Shown here: positions 48,182 to 56,154 of the stretch, piece by piece | Layout of the letters: the number at the start of each line of letters is the position of its first letter | Position numbering within the stretch: the stretch's first letter is position 1 | Assembly: GCF_039530225.1 (NCBI RefSeq) | Contig: NZ_BAAAOH010000001.1 | Span: 4,092,001-4,156,000, forward strand | Direction: 5' to 3' | Length of the DNA stretch: 64,000 nucleotides | From: Microbacterium pumilum | GTDB taxonomy: Bacteria; Actinomycetota; Actinomycetes; Actinomycetales; Microbacteriaceae | Position numbers and translations under genes: made by a program | Notes under the pieces: generated by a model | The model's input: only the letters and a program-made list of their open reading frames with translations | Told to the model about the DNA's origin: nothing | Database searches by the model: none

Positions 48182-49263
48182 AATGCCCCTTCCGGGATCT
48201 CGACACCGAGCGCGTCGAATGCGGCGCGGGCGTAGGTGTTGTCGAAGAACGTCTCGTCGAGTTTGAAGTCCTCGGGTACCGCAGCAGAAAGCAGGGCCGA
48301 TTCCACGCCCTGTTCGACTTCGGTCTCCGTGAACACGCCGCCGGCGCGCTGGATCCCGGCGTGTGCATACTCCCACTGGAGGTCCCAGCTGTCGCTGACG
48401 GCCTCCACGAATTCGGGGGGCATCAAGGCAAGTGCTTCTTCGGGATCGGTCAGGTCCTTCAATTCGACTAGTCCATCCAGCACGCCGGTAGTGAGCACCT
48501 GCGAGAACTCCGGATATTTCTTTTCGAAGCCTCCGTTGACAGCGAGTACGGTGTTCAAGGCCATCCCCAGGGGGGCATCTTCGTCCGCTTCGCTATTGGC
48601 GACCAAGTAGCCGACACCGCTCTCGACGGCGCGGGCCGCGTTCACGGGCGAGGTGACGAGGATGTCCGCTCGATTCGTCTCGAGCACCGCCTGGGCTTCG
48701 GATCCGCTTCCCAGCGGAAGTTCTGTCTGGTCCGCCCAGTCCAGGCCAGCCTCCTCGGCGGTCATTCGGGCCACGGCATGACCGATGCTGCCGACACGAG
48801 TGAACGCCCACGTAGCTCCGTCGAACGCGTCGACATCTTCTCCGCGGGTGTCCTCGTATTGAGAGGCGCCGATGATCATCTGTCCCGCGCCCGTGTAGAT
48901 ACCTGCAAGCGGAGCGACGTCGCCTCCCTGGCTGCTGACAGCCAGCAGGGCGGTGGCGGGGACCAGAGCCGCATCCAGGGTGCCGCCGTTCAGGGCGGCC
49001 ATGAGATTTGAGCCCGAGGGGATGTACTCGATCTGAAGTTCGACCCCGTTATCCTCCAGGGCTTTGGTGAGCGCACCATCCTCACCAGTGGCCGCGTAGA
49101 AGGCGGCGAACGTCACGTCGGGGTGGAAGATCCCCACCCGCAACGTGTCGGGAGCAGCGGTCCCCCCATCGTCTGATGACGGCGCGCCGGATGCGCAACC
49201 GGTGAGTGCGAGTGCGGCGAGCGCGATGCTCGCGGCTCCGATTTTTGCCTTCTGGTTCCTCAT
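48178..49263 (-). CDS. ABC importer binding lipoprotein (NMT1/SsuA-like)
   Basis: The product is 361 aa from ATG 49263 (GGGAG upstream). Lipoprotein signal with lipobox LTGC (ALALTGCASGA). The mature part has the NMT1/THI5-like pattern: LRVGIFHPDVTFAAFYAA, LNGGTLDAALVPAT and GSGSEAQAVLETNRADI. This class binds sulfonates, pyrimidine precursors, phthalates and other small aromatics. It is the first gene of an operon that ends in a P450, so an aromatic or terpenoid ligand is plausible. Confidence 0.9.
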   Translation of the reverse strand: MRNQKAKIGAASIALAALALTGCASGAPSSDDGGTAAPDTLRVGIFHPDVTFAAFYAATGEDGALTKALEDNGVELQIEYIPSGSNLMAALNGGTLDAALVPATALLAVSSQGGDVAPLAGIYTGAGQMIIGASQYEDTRGEDVDAFDGATWAFTRVGSIGHAVARMTAEEAGLDWADQTELPLGSGSEAQAVLETNRADILVTSPVNAARAVESGVGYLVANSEADEDAPLGMALNTVLAVNGGFEKKYPEFSQVLTTGVLDGLVELKDLTDPEEALALMPPEFVEAVSDSWDLQWEYAHAGIQRAGGVFTETEVEQGVESALLSAAVPEDFKLDETFFDNTYARAAFDALGVEIPEGAL

Positions 49264-49284
49264 GCGAACACTCCCTTGTGCTGT

Positions 49285-49303
49285 GAACTGCTCCGTGCAG
49301 TTC
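49285..49303. promoter_or_regulatory. Palindrome GAACTGC-TCCGT-GCAGTTC in the leader of the binding-protein gene
   Basis: Perfect 7-bp arms with a 5-bp spacer, 21 bp upstream of the SsuA-like start. It could be an operator or a short RNA hairpin. Confidence 0.4.
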
Positions 49304-49323
49304 GACCACCATACCGCAATCTA

Positions 49324-49366
49324 TTTCGCTGGGGAAGTAAATTTGTTACTCTGGGGAAGCGAATCA
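49324..49366. promoter_or_regulatory. Duplicated CTGGGGAAG element between the importer and capA-like operons
   Basis: CTGGGGAAG occurs at 49329-49337 and 49351-49359, 22 bp (two turns) apart, inside outer inverted ends ATTTCGCT and AGCGAAT. It sits in the only shared promoter region of the two divergent operons. The MarR protein at 51936 is a candidate binder. Confidence 0.4.
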
Positions 49367-49399
49367 CCGTTACAGGGGCGCACAGCAAAGGAGCGTGTG

Positions 49400-50533
49400 A
49401 TGCACGAGAGCACTGAAGCATTAACAGTTGTGGTAGTCGGAGACATTGGCCCCGACCGTCCCGACGCCCGTGAACTGTTCAATCTGAACCGGTCTGTTCT
49501 TCAGGAGGCCGACTTGAGTATCGGTCAACTCGAGTTGATACTCTCGCCGCTCGGGGAACGCCTCCCGCAGGTGCGACACACGGCACGAGCGAAGGCGGAG
49601 GATGCCGAGGCGTTACGTGAGGCAGGTCTCGACGTCATCACCTTCGCAGGCAACCACACGCTCGACTTCGGAACCTCGGCCATGCTCGACACCGTGCGGA
49701 TCCTGGAAGCTCAAGGGCTCGCCGTCGCTGGAGTCGGTATCGACCTGCCGTCGGCAATCGAGCCCGTCCTCATAGAGAGACGGGGCCGGCGCATCGCGGT
49801 GTTCTCGTTCGCCTCAGTCATGCCGCAGGACTACTGGGCGACGGATCGTCGCGCGGGCTGTGCTCCGGCGCGCGCGTTCACGTTCTACGAACAGATCGAA
49901 CACGATCAGCCCGGGACCCCCTCGCGCGTGCACACCTTCCCGCACCGTGAAGACCTCAGGCAAGCAGTCGAAGCAGTGCGGGCAGCCCGGGCCGCAACCG
50001 ATGTGGTTCTCGTCGCGATGCACTGGGGCATTCATTTCATCCCAGCCGTCATCGCCGACTACCAGCGGGACTACGCGCACGCTCTCATCGACGCCGGCGC
50101 TGACGCGATCCTGGGTCACCACCCGCACATTCTCAAAGGCGTGGAGATCTACGACGGCCGACCGATCTTCTACAGCCTGGGAAACTTCGGCATGGACACT
50201 CCCATCACTCCGGAGCACGTCGCATCGAAGGGGTTCCAGGAGATCCAGGCACTCAACCCGACGTGGGTACCCAACTTCGAGCACCGGTTCAATTTCCCGC
50301 CCGACTCTCGCAAGACAATCTTCGCCAAGCTGACATTCAGTTCAGCGGGCGAATTGTCAGTGCGCGCCATTCCCGCGTGGATAAACGACGATTCCCAAGC
50401 GGAGATTCTGCATGCGGGTGACCCTCGCCTCAACGAAGTGGTCGACTACCTTGCAGCCATTTCACGCGAAGTGGACCTTGAGACCGACTACCGGATCGAT
50501 GGCGATGAGATCCTCATCGAGTCCGGATCATGA
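49400..50533 (+). CDS. CapA-family metallophosphatase-like protein
   Basis: The product is 377 aa from ATG 49400 (AAAGGAG upstream). The CapA/PgsA fold is shown by VVVGDIGPDRP, DVITFAGNHTLDFG, VAMHWGIHFIP and ILGHHPHILKGVEIY with FYSLGNFGMD. Unlike CapA of polyglutamate synthesis it has no signal peptide or membrane anchor, so it should be cytoplasmic. It is the first gene of an operon with MmgE/PrpD, MarR, HtaA and GH3 genes. The reaction is unknown. Confidence 0.85.
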   Translation: MHESTEALTVVVVGDIGPDRPDARELFNLNRSVLQEADLSIGQLELILSPLGERLPQVRHTARAKAEDAEALREAGLDVITFAGNHTLDFGTSAMLDTVRILEAQGLAVAGVGIDLPSAIEPVLIERRGRRIAVFSFASVMPQDYWATDRRAGCAPARAFTFYEQIEHDQPGTPSRVHTFPHREDLRQAVEAVRAARAATDVVLVAMHWGIHFIPAVIADYQRDYAHALIDAGADAILGHHPHILKGVEIYDGRPIFYSLGNFGMDTPITPEHVASKGFQEIQALNPTWVPNFEHRFNFPPDSRKTIFAKLTFSSAGELSVRAIPAWINDDSQAEILHAGDPRLNEVVDYLAAISREVDLETDYRIDGDEILIESGS

Positions 50534-51912
50534 CCCTCGGCCGCGCGATCGGCGAGGTGGCCACGCGCGCTCGGTTCAGTGACATTCCCGAGGCTGTCAG
50601 GGAACGGATCTCGATCCATATCCTCGACACGCTCGGGGTGAGCGTGGCCGGCGCGACGGCACCCTGGAACACTCCGGTCTTTCAGTATGTTGAGGCGTCG
50701 TCGGCACGAGGGCAGTCGAGCACTTGCTTCGGAGATATCCGACTGGCCGCCGAGGGAGCGGCGATGGGGAATGCGACCGCAGCCCACGGCGCAGAGCTCG
50801 ACGACTTCCATGTGCCGGGCGGCGTGCACGCTGGTGCGGTCATCGTCCCCGCCGCACTGGCCGTCGCTGAAGAGCTGGATGCTGGGCTTGAAGAACTGGT
50901 CACGGCATCTGTTCTGGGATACGAAACGACGATCCGTATCGGGCGCGCGCTCTCTCCGGAGATGACTGCGGATAGAGGCTTTCATGTGACCAGCGCTTTT
51001 GGACCGATAGGGGCGGCGGTTGCCACGGGAGTTCTGCGAGGACTTGACGTCAGTCAATTCGCTCACGCAATCGGTATCGCCATCGCGAGCTGCGGCGGCG
51101 TAACTGAGTACACCCGCACCGGCGGTGAGATCAAGCGTTTTCACGCAGGTCTCGCCGCGCGGGCAGGCGTTCAAGCTTCTGCTCTTGCAGTCTCCGGCCT
51201 GACCGGGCCTGCCCAGGCGCTGGAGGGTGAGCGCGGCTACTTTCACGCTTTTTCCGGTAGCCGCCTTGACCGATCCACGTTCGACGGATTCGGGGAGGAG
51301 TGGTCCGCGGATGGGTTGGGGATCAAGCCGTGGTCGACATGCGCCGGCAACCAGCCTGCGATCGCGGCTTTGGAGACCCTTCTCGACCAGGGGGTCGATC
51401 CCACTCGGATTGCATCCGTCAAGGTGTGGGCCGACAAGACGGCAGTTGGCCATTGCGCTCACGTCGGTCCGGACCCACAAGATATGACCGGGCTGCAGTT
51501 CAGCATGCACATCGCGCTGGCCCTCCGGGCTCTGCGGCGAAGCAACTCCTTCGCGGAGTACCAACGCGCGCTGGACGGCGCCGACCGCGGTCCGCTCACG
51601 GCATTCGGTTCGAAGATCCACATTCATGTCGGCGAGGCAGAAGAGGCAGCTTTCTCGACCAGACCGTTCGCAACCGTGGAAGTCACGCTCGTTGACGGAA
51701 CAAGGCGATCCGCGCGGGGAACAACGCCCGGCGACCCCGGATCGCCCTTGGACTGGGCCGGTCTGAGCCTGAAGCTGAACGACATCATCGGTGTCGAATC
51801 CGAGCGGTTCGACGCGCTGTCCGACGAGCTGATGGATGCGCGAAATGGGGTCCGCTTGTGGGATCCTTACGCAAGATTGCTGCCTCGACCGGCGGCAAGT
51901 GTCGTCCAATAG
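50530..51912 (+). CDS. MmgE/PrpD family protein
   Basis: The product is 460 aa and overlaps the capA-like gene by ATGA. The N-terminal helical domain has ISIHILDTLGVSVAGA and ATAAHGAELDDFH. GIKPWSTCAGNQPAI and the C-terminal lid are as in 2-methylcitrate dehydratase/iminodisuccinate epimerase relatives. It may dehydrate a hydroxylated acid. No prpB/prpC genes are nearby, so methylcitrate is unlikely to be the substrate. Confidence 0.9.
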   Translation: MTLGRAIGEVATRARFSDIPEAVRERISIHILDTLGVSVAGATAPWNTPVFQYVEASSARGQSSTCFGDIRLAAEGAAMGNATAAHGAELDDFHVPGGVHAGAVIVPAALAVAEELDAGLEELVTASVLGYETTIRIGRALSPEMTADRGFHVTSAFGPIGAAVATGVLRGLDVSQFAHAIGIAIASCGGVTEYTRTGGEIKRFHAGLAARAGVQASALAVSGLTGPAQALEGERGYFHAFSGSRLDRSTFDGFGEEWSADGLGIKPWSTCAGNQPAIAALETLLDQGVDPTRIASVKVWADKTAVGHCAHVGPDPQDMTGLQFSMHIALALRALRRSNSFAEYQRALDGADRGPLTAFGSKIHIHVGEAEEAAFSTRPFATVEVTLVDGTRRSARGTTPGDPGSPLDWAGLSLKLNDIIGVESERFDALSDELMDARNGVRLWDPYARLLPRPAASVVQ

Positions 51913-51935
51913 CCAACCGAATCTGGACCGAGAGA

Positions 51936-52478
51936 ATGGTGATCATGGTGGTAGACGTCGTTGACGCGATGCGCGACGAGTGGGGAGCCATCCTGCCTGG
52001 GGTCGATACCTCGCCACTGGACATCTTCGGCAGATTGAGGCGCATATACGTGCTTCTGCAGACGGAGTCGGACCGGGTTCTCGCCGTCCATGACATCAGT
52101 CGCGCCGATTTCGATATCGTGTCGACGCTGCAGAGACATCAGCGATCACTGACTCCGACCGAAATCGCGACCACCACACTGACGTCCGCGGCCGGCACAA
52201 CGAAGCGGTTACACCGACTGGTGAAGATCGGGCTGGTGACTCGTGAGCCTAATCCCGGGGATGGACGTGGTTCGCTGATCTCACTCACGCAGCGCGGCGT
52301 CGATATCATTCCGCCCATCCTCGAGGGACTCTCATCACTCGAGCACACACTCCTCGCCGGCATGTCCGCCGCTCAGCAGCGTCAAGCTACTTCGGCGTTG
52401 CGTTTCATCCTTGGAAAGCTGGATGACGCTGCCGATCCACCTTCCTCCGGCCCAAGCGCGCTTCTCAATGCGTCCTGA
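51936..52478 (+). CDS. MarR-family transcriptional regulator
   Basis: The product is 180 aa from ATG 51936; ATG 51945 is the alternative. The winged helix reads LTPTEIATTTLTSAAGTTKR then LHRLVKIGLVTREPNPGDGR, followed by SLISLTQRGVDI. It lies within the operon, 23 bp after the MmgE/PrpD stop, and probably controls the divergent promoter region at 49264-49399. Its stop codon is inside a 12-bp tandem duplication (CTGACGGAGGTT, 52475-52498). Confidence 0.88.
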   Translation: MVIMVVDVVDAMRDEWGAILPGVDTSPLDIFGRLRRIYVLLQTESDRVLAVHDISRADFDIVSTLQRHQRSLTPTEIATTTLTSAAGTTKRLHRLVKIGLVTREPNPGDGRGSLISLTQRGVDIIPPILEGLSSLEHTLLAGMSAAQQRQATSALRFILGKLDDAADPPSSGPSALLNAS

Positions 52479-53061
52479 CGGAGGTTCTGACGGAGGTTTT
52501 GACGAGGCGGTAGAAGGACAGTACCGTGTCGATACGGGCATGGCATGGGCGGTCAAGGACTCCTTTCTGCGATACGTGCAAGGGTCCGGAGGCTCGATAA
52601 CAGTTCTCGAGCCGGCGGGGGTAACTGCCGCGCCCGAGTTCCATTTTCCGATTGCGGACCAATCCAACTTCGACCCGGCTGCCGGTGAGGGACACATCCG
52701 TTTCGCGGGCGGAGTCACGTTCACCGCACACGGCGGCATGCTGCGAATCGCCTTCTGCGACCCGGTGATCCGGTTCGGTGACGGCGTTCAATTGTTAGCC
52801 GATGTTGAGCACACGACGGAGCTCCCGATCGCGGAGTTGCGACTCCCCGAACCCAGCTCCATCGATGGCGTGAGGATGTGGCGTGACGCAAGCGCAATCC
52901 TCCTCCCTCATGCTGTGGCGCTCTTCGGAGGGTCATACGCGGCCGGCGAGCAGTTGGCGCCGCTCACGTTGCGCGTTGAACTACATGTGAAGGCTAGGGG
53001 AACTCACTCCGACCTCGTTTCACTCAACGAAGTAAGGACGGACCAAACCTCCCATGACTGA
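52468..53061 (+). CDS. HtaA-domain protein without signal peptide
   Basis: The product is up to 197 aa from ATG 52468, overlapping the MarR gene by 11 bp; ATG 52423 is an alternative. One HtaA-type domain is recognisable: MAWAVKDSFLRYVQGSGGS, then HIRFAGGVTFTAHGGML and FCDPVIRFGDG. In corynebacteria HtaA domains bind heme at the cell surface. Here there is no signal peptide, anchor or second domain, so a cytoplasmic role is likely. It overlaps the GH3 start by 8 bp, indicating tight coupling. Confidence 0.75.
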   Translation: MRPDGGSDGGFDEAVEGQYRVDTGMAWAVKDSFLRYVQGSGGSITVLEPAGVTAAPEFHFPIADQSNFDPAAGEGHIRFAGGVTFTAHGGMLRIAFCDPVIRFGDGVQLLADVEHTTELPIAELRLPEPSSIDGVRMWRDASAILLPHAVALFGGSYAAGEQLAPLTLRVELHVKARGTHSDLVSLNEVRTDQTSHD

Positions 53062-54862
53062 TAGTCCCAACTCCGATGATCGGCCCGCGGAGCTCGACCG
53101 CCGCTACCTTGATGTGACCCTAGACGCCGACGACCGCACCGAAATACTCCTCGCTCAGATGAGTCTCGCGGAGAAGGCGGGCCTTTTCTTTCAGGCCATG
53201 ATCACGATTGGGCCGAACGGCACACTCGCCGATGGCGATCCCGCATTCGCCATCCCCTCGACGACTGAGTACCTGATCGGTCGTCAGATGTCGCACTTCA
53301 ACGTGCTCGGAAACACCCCGTCCCCGGACGTGATGGCGGAGTGGCACAACCGGCTGCAAGATCTCGCGAGGACGAATCGGTTCGGTATTCCGGTCACGCT
53401 GTCGACCGATCCCCGGCATTCGGCGTCGGACAACCCTGGAACAGCCGTGCGGACGGGCTGGTTCTCTCAATGGCCGGAGCCACTTGGCTTTGCGGCGATA
53501 GGCGACGAAGCCCTCGTCGAGACTTTCGGAAATATCGCTCGCCAGGAATATCTCGCCGTTGGGCTCCGCGTGGCTCTTCACCCTCAAATCGACCTCACTA
53601 CCGAACCGAGGTGGGCGCGCCAGATCGCCACCTTCGGAGAGGATGCGGAGCTGACCGCGCGACTGGCGGTCGCATATATCCGTGGCTTCCAGGGGGCGGA
53701 GTTGGACGCTCAATCGGTAGCAACCATGACGAAGCATTTCCCCGGCGGCGGGCCACAGAAGGACGGCGAAGACCCGCATTTCGCCTACGGGCGCGAGCAG
53801 ATTTATCCCGGTGGCAACTTCGAATACCATCTCAAGCCTTTCGAGGCCGCATTCGCCGCGGGGACGAGTCAGATCATGCCGTACTACGGCATGCCGATCG
53901 GGACCGAGTATGAAGAGGTGGGTTTCGGCTTCAATAGGTCGATCATCACGGGACTGCTGCGGGACCGGTTTGGTTTCGACGGCGTAGTGTGCACGGACTG
54001 GGGCCTGCTCACCGACGCGAATATCTACGGCGACTTGTTTCCCGCGCGCGCCTGGGGAGTCGAACACCTTTCGCCTCGAGAGCGCCTGATCAAAGCGATA
54101 CAGGCTGGCGTAGATCAATTCGGTGGTGAGGCGTGCCCGGAGTTGCTGGTGCATGCCGTGGAGGCGGGCGAGATCACGCTCGAGCGCGTTGATCAGTCTG
54201 CGCGACGCCTGCTCCGTGAGAAGTTTCGCCTTGGACTATTCGATCAGGCCGATCTCGATCCTTCGTTCGCGCTGACGATCGTCGGCAATGACGACTTCCG
54301 GGCGCTCGGTCAGGCTGCCCAAAGCGCGGCAATCACCGTCTTGAGCACTGGTCAGAAGGGACTCTCCCTTCCGCTCGCGGCGAAGGTCCGTATCTACGCG
54401 GAGGGCGTAGATCAATCCGCAGGGCTCGACGCGGTCTTTGTTGCCACGCCCGAACAGGCGGAGGTAGCAGTCATCCGACTGTCCGCCCCGTTCGAAGAAC
54501 GTGCGACGCGGTTCGAGAACAACTTCCATGCGGGCTCGTTGGAGTTCATGCCTGCGGTGATCGACCATGTCGCTCAGATCAGCGAGAAGGTGCCCACTAT
54601 CGTTGTGGTGTTTCTAGATCGCCCGGCAATTCTCACTCCGCTGATCCCGCTGGCGGCCACCCTTCTCGGCGATTTCGGTGCCAACGACGGCGCGGTGCTG
54701 GACGTTCTCTTCGGCAAGCAAGAGCCGCGCGGTCGCCTTCCATTTGATCTACCGAGAAGCGAAGCTGCGGTCGTTGCGAGCGCAGCGGACGTTCCCTTCG
54801 ACACCGCCAATCCCCTCTTCACATTTGGGCACGGTCTCTCTTTCGATCGTCCCGATCCGTGA
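53054..54862 (+). CDS. Glycoside hydrolase family 3 (beta-glucosidase-like)
   Basis: The product is 602 aa from ATG 53054. The N-terminal barrel has MTKHFPGGG and the nucleophile Asp315 in VVCTDWG. The C-terminal alpha/beta sandwich follows (AAQSAAITVLSTG, then PRGRLPFDLPRSE). The fibronectin-III domain of large GH3 enzymes is absent. No signal peptide, so it acts on imported glycosides. It ends the CapA-like/MmgE operon and converges with the ROK gene. Confidence 0.92.
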   Translation: MTDSPNSDDRPAELDRRYLDVTLDADDRTEILLAQMSLAEKAGLFFQAMITIGPNGTLADGDPAFAIPSTTEYLIGRQMSHFNVLGNTPSPDVMAEWHNRLQDLARTNRFGIPVTLSTDPRHSASDNPGTAVRTGWFSQWPEPLGFAAIGDEALVETFGNIARQEYLAVGLRVALHPQIDLTTEPRWARQIATFGEDAELTARLAVAYIRGFQGAELDAQSVATMTKHFPGGGPQKDGEDPHFAYGREQIYPGGNFEYHLKPFEAAFAAGTSQIMPYYGMPIGTEYEEVGFGFNRSIITGLLRDRFGFDGVVCTDWGLLTDANIYGDLFPARAWGVEHLSPRERLIKAIQAGVDQFGGEACPELLVHAVEAGEITLERVDQSARRLLREKFRLGLFDQADLDPSFALTIVGNDDFRALGQAAQSAAITVLSTGQKGLSLPLAAKVRIYAEGVDQSAGLDAVFVATPEQAEVAVIRLSAPFEERATRFENNFHAGSLEFMPAVIDHVAQISEKVPTIVVVFLDRPAILTPLIPLAATLLGDFGANDGAVLDVLFGKQEPRGRLPFDLPRSEAAVVASAADVPFDTANPLFTFGHGLSFDRPDP

Positions 54863-54919
54863 TGAGTTAGGCGGCTATGGCTGCGCCGTCAGTGTGCTGA
54901 TCACGAGTTCTCCAGCACG

Positions 54920-56131
54920 TCACACCCGTGGCGCGTGGATCAGCGCTTCTACGGGCATGAGCGCCGAGCCGAGGGCCACTGTGTCCCCGCCGAAGCTTGC
55001 TACGACGAGCTCGAACTGCTCGCCAGCGCGATCCAGACTGTTTCGCCTGATGGCATCTGCGATTCGGTTCGCGAGCCGTTCCATCAGACGAAGACCCACC
55101 CATCCGCCCAAGACGACGCGCTCCGGATTTGCCATGTTGACGACGCTCCCCAGCGCGGCCCCGAGCGCCTCGATGGCGTCGTCGACCACCTCCGCGGCTG
55201 CGGTCTCGGAGTCGGCGGCGTCCAAGAGCGCTCCGATCGCCGCCCAACCGTTTCCTTCAAATTGACCGCCTGCCGTCCGCCAAGCATCGAGGATGGCGTC
55301 CGCACCGATGTAAGCCTCAACACACCCGCGATTGCCGCAACGGCAGACGTTACCCCCGTAACGAATTTTGGTGTGGCCCCACTCCGTGGCGCTCCCGAAC
55401 GCTCCCCGGTAGAGCTGACCCTCAGAAACCACGCCAAGCCCAACCCCGCGACCGAGCAGCGCCACGACCGCGTGGTTCACTCCTCGAGCGGCGCCGAACC
55501 ACATCTCCGCGCGGGCAAGCGTTTTTGCGCCGTTCTCGGCGAATACGGGCAAGTCCCCGTAAATACTGCGCGGGATCGGAAACGGCTCCCAGCCCAGGCT
55601 CTGCGCGTAAAGAGTCTGGTCGCCATCCGCAGCCGTCTCGACGACTCCAGGCAGCCCCAGCCCGATGCCGACCACGCTGTGCCACTGTTGCTCGTTGCGG
55701 CTCCGTAGAGCGATGATCGCTTCGCGTAAGTCGGACTGGATGTCATCGGGCGACGCGCCGGGATCGTTGCCGCGGAACTCGCGGTCGATCATCTTCAGGC
55801 TCAAGTCGAAAAGTTCAACGGCAACCCCGCGTTCGCCGACATCCGCACCCAACACATACGCCCCGTCTGCGCGCGGAGCGATAACTGAAATGGGACGCCC
55901 GCCTCGCGACGAGACCGTGCCCACCTCGGCGACTAATCCCTCGGCCATCAGTTCGGCGACGATGTTCGCCGCCAAAGCTGTGGAGAGCCCGCGCTCCCGG
56001 GCGAGGGCCGCTCGTGTGGTCTCGCGTTCCCGAATGATGAACCGCAGTGCGCTCGCGCGATTCCGCTGTCTGACGGAGTTCACCGTCAGAGACTCGATTG
56101 CCGGCGGGCCGCCCGACGACCACTCACGCAT
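54920..56131 (-). CDS. ROK-family transcriptional regulator
   Basis: The product is 403 aa. ATG 56131 is preferred (GGAG seven bases upstream), although the frame continues upstream. The N-terminal winged HTH is ATTRAALARERGLSTALAAN-like in layout (TTRAALARERGLSTALAA). The ROK sugar-binding half has VGIGLGLPGVVE, GRGVGLGVV and the zinc-type Cys cluster CRCGNRGCVEAY. It lies at the end of the GH1/ABC/GH5 operon, 23 bp after GH5, and likely represses that locus until a sugar is present. Confidence 0.92.
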   Translation of the reverse strand: MREWSSGGPPAIESLTVNSVRQRNRASALRFIIRERETTRAALARERGLSTALAANIVAELMAEGLVAEVGTVSSRGGRPISVIAPRADGAYVLGADVGERGVAVELFDLSLKMIDREFRGNDPGASPDDIQSDLREAIIALRSRNEQQWHSVVGIGLGLPGVVETAADGDQTLYAQSLGWEPFPIPRSIYGDLPVFAENGAKTLARAEMWFGAARGVNHAVVALLGRGVGLGVVSEGQLYRGAFGSATEWGHTKIRYGGNVCRCGNRGCVEAYIGADAILDAWRTAGGQFEGNGWAAIGALLDAADSETAAAEVVDDAIEALGAALGSVVNMANPERVVLGGWVGLRLMERLANRIADAIRRNSLDRAGEQFELVVASFGGDTVALGSALMPVEALIHAPRV

Positions 56132-56154
56132 CACCATGCTCCGACGGTAGCCGC

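Noticed and set aside
52475..52504. 12-bp tandem duplication with two GGAGG elements at the MarR stop
   Set aside because: It could be a ribosome binding region, but no in-frame start codon lies at the right distance; it encodes PDGGSDGG in the HtaA frame and is more likely a neutral duplication.
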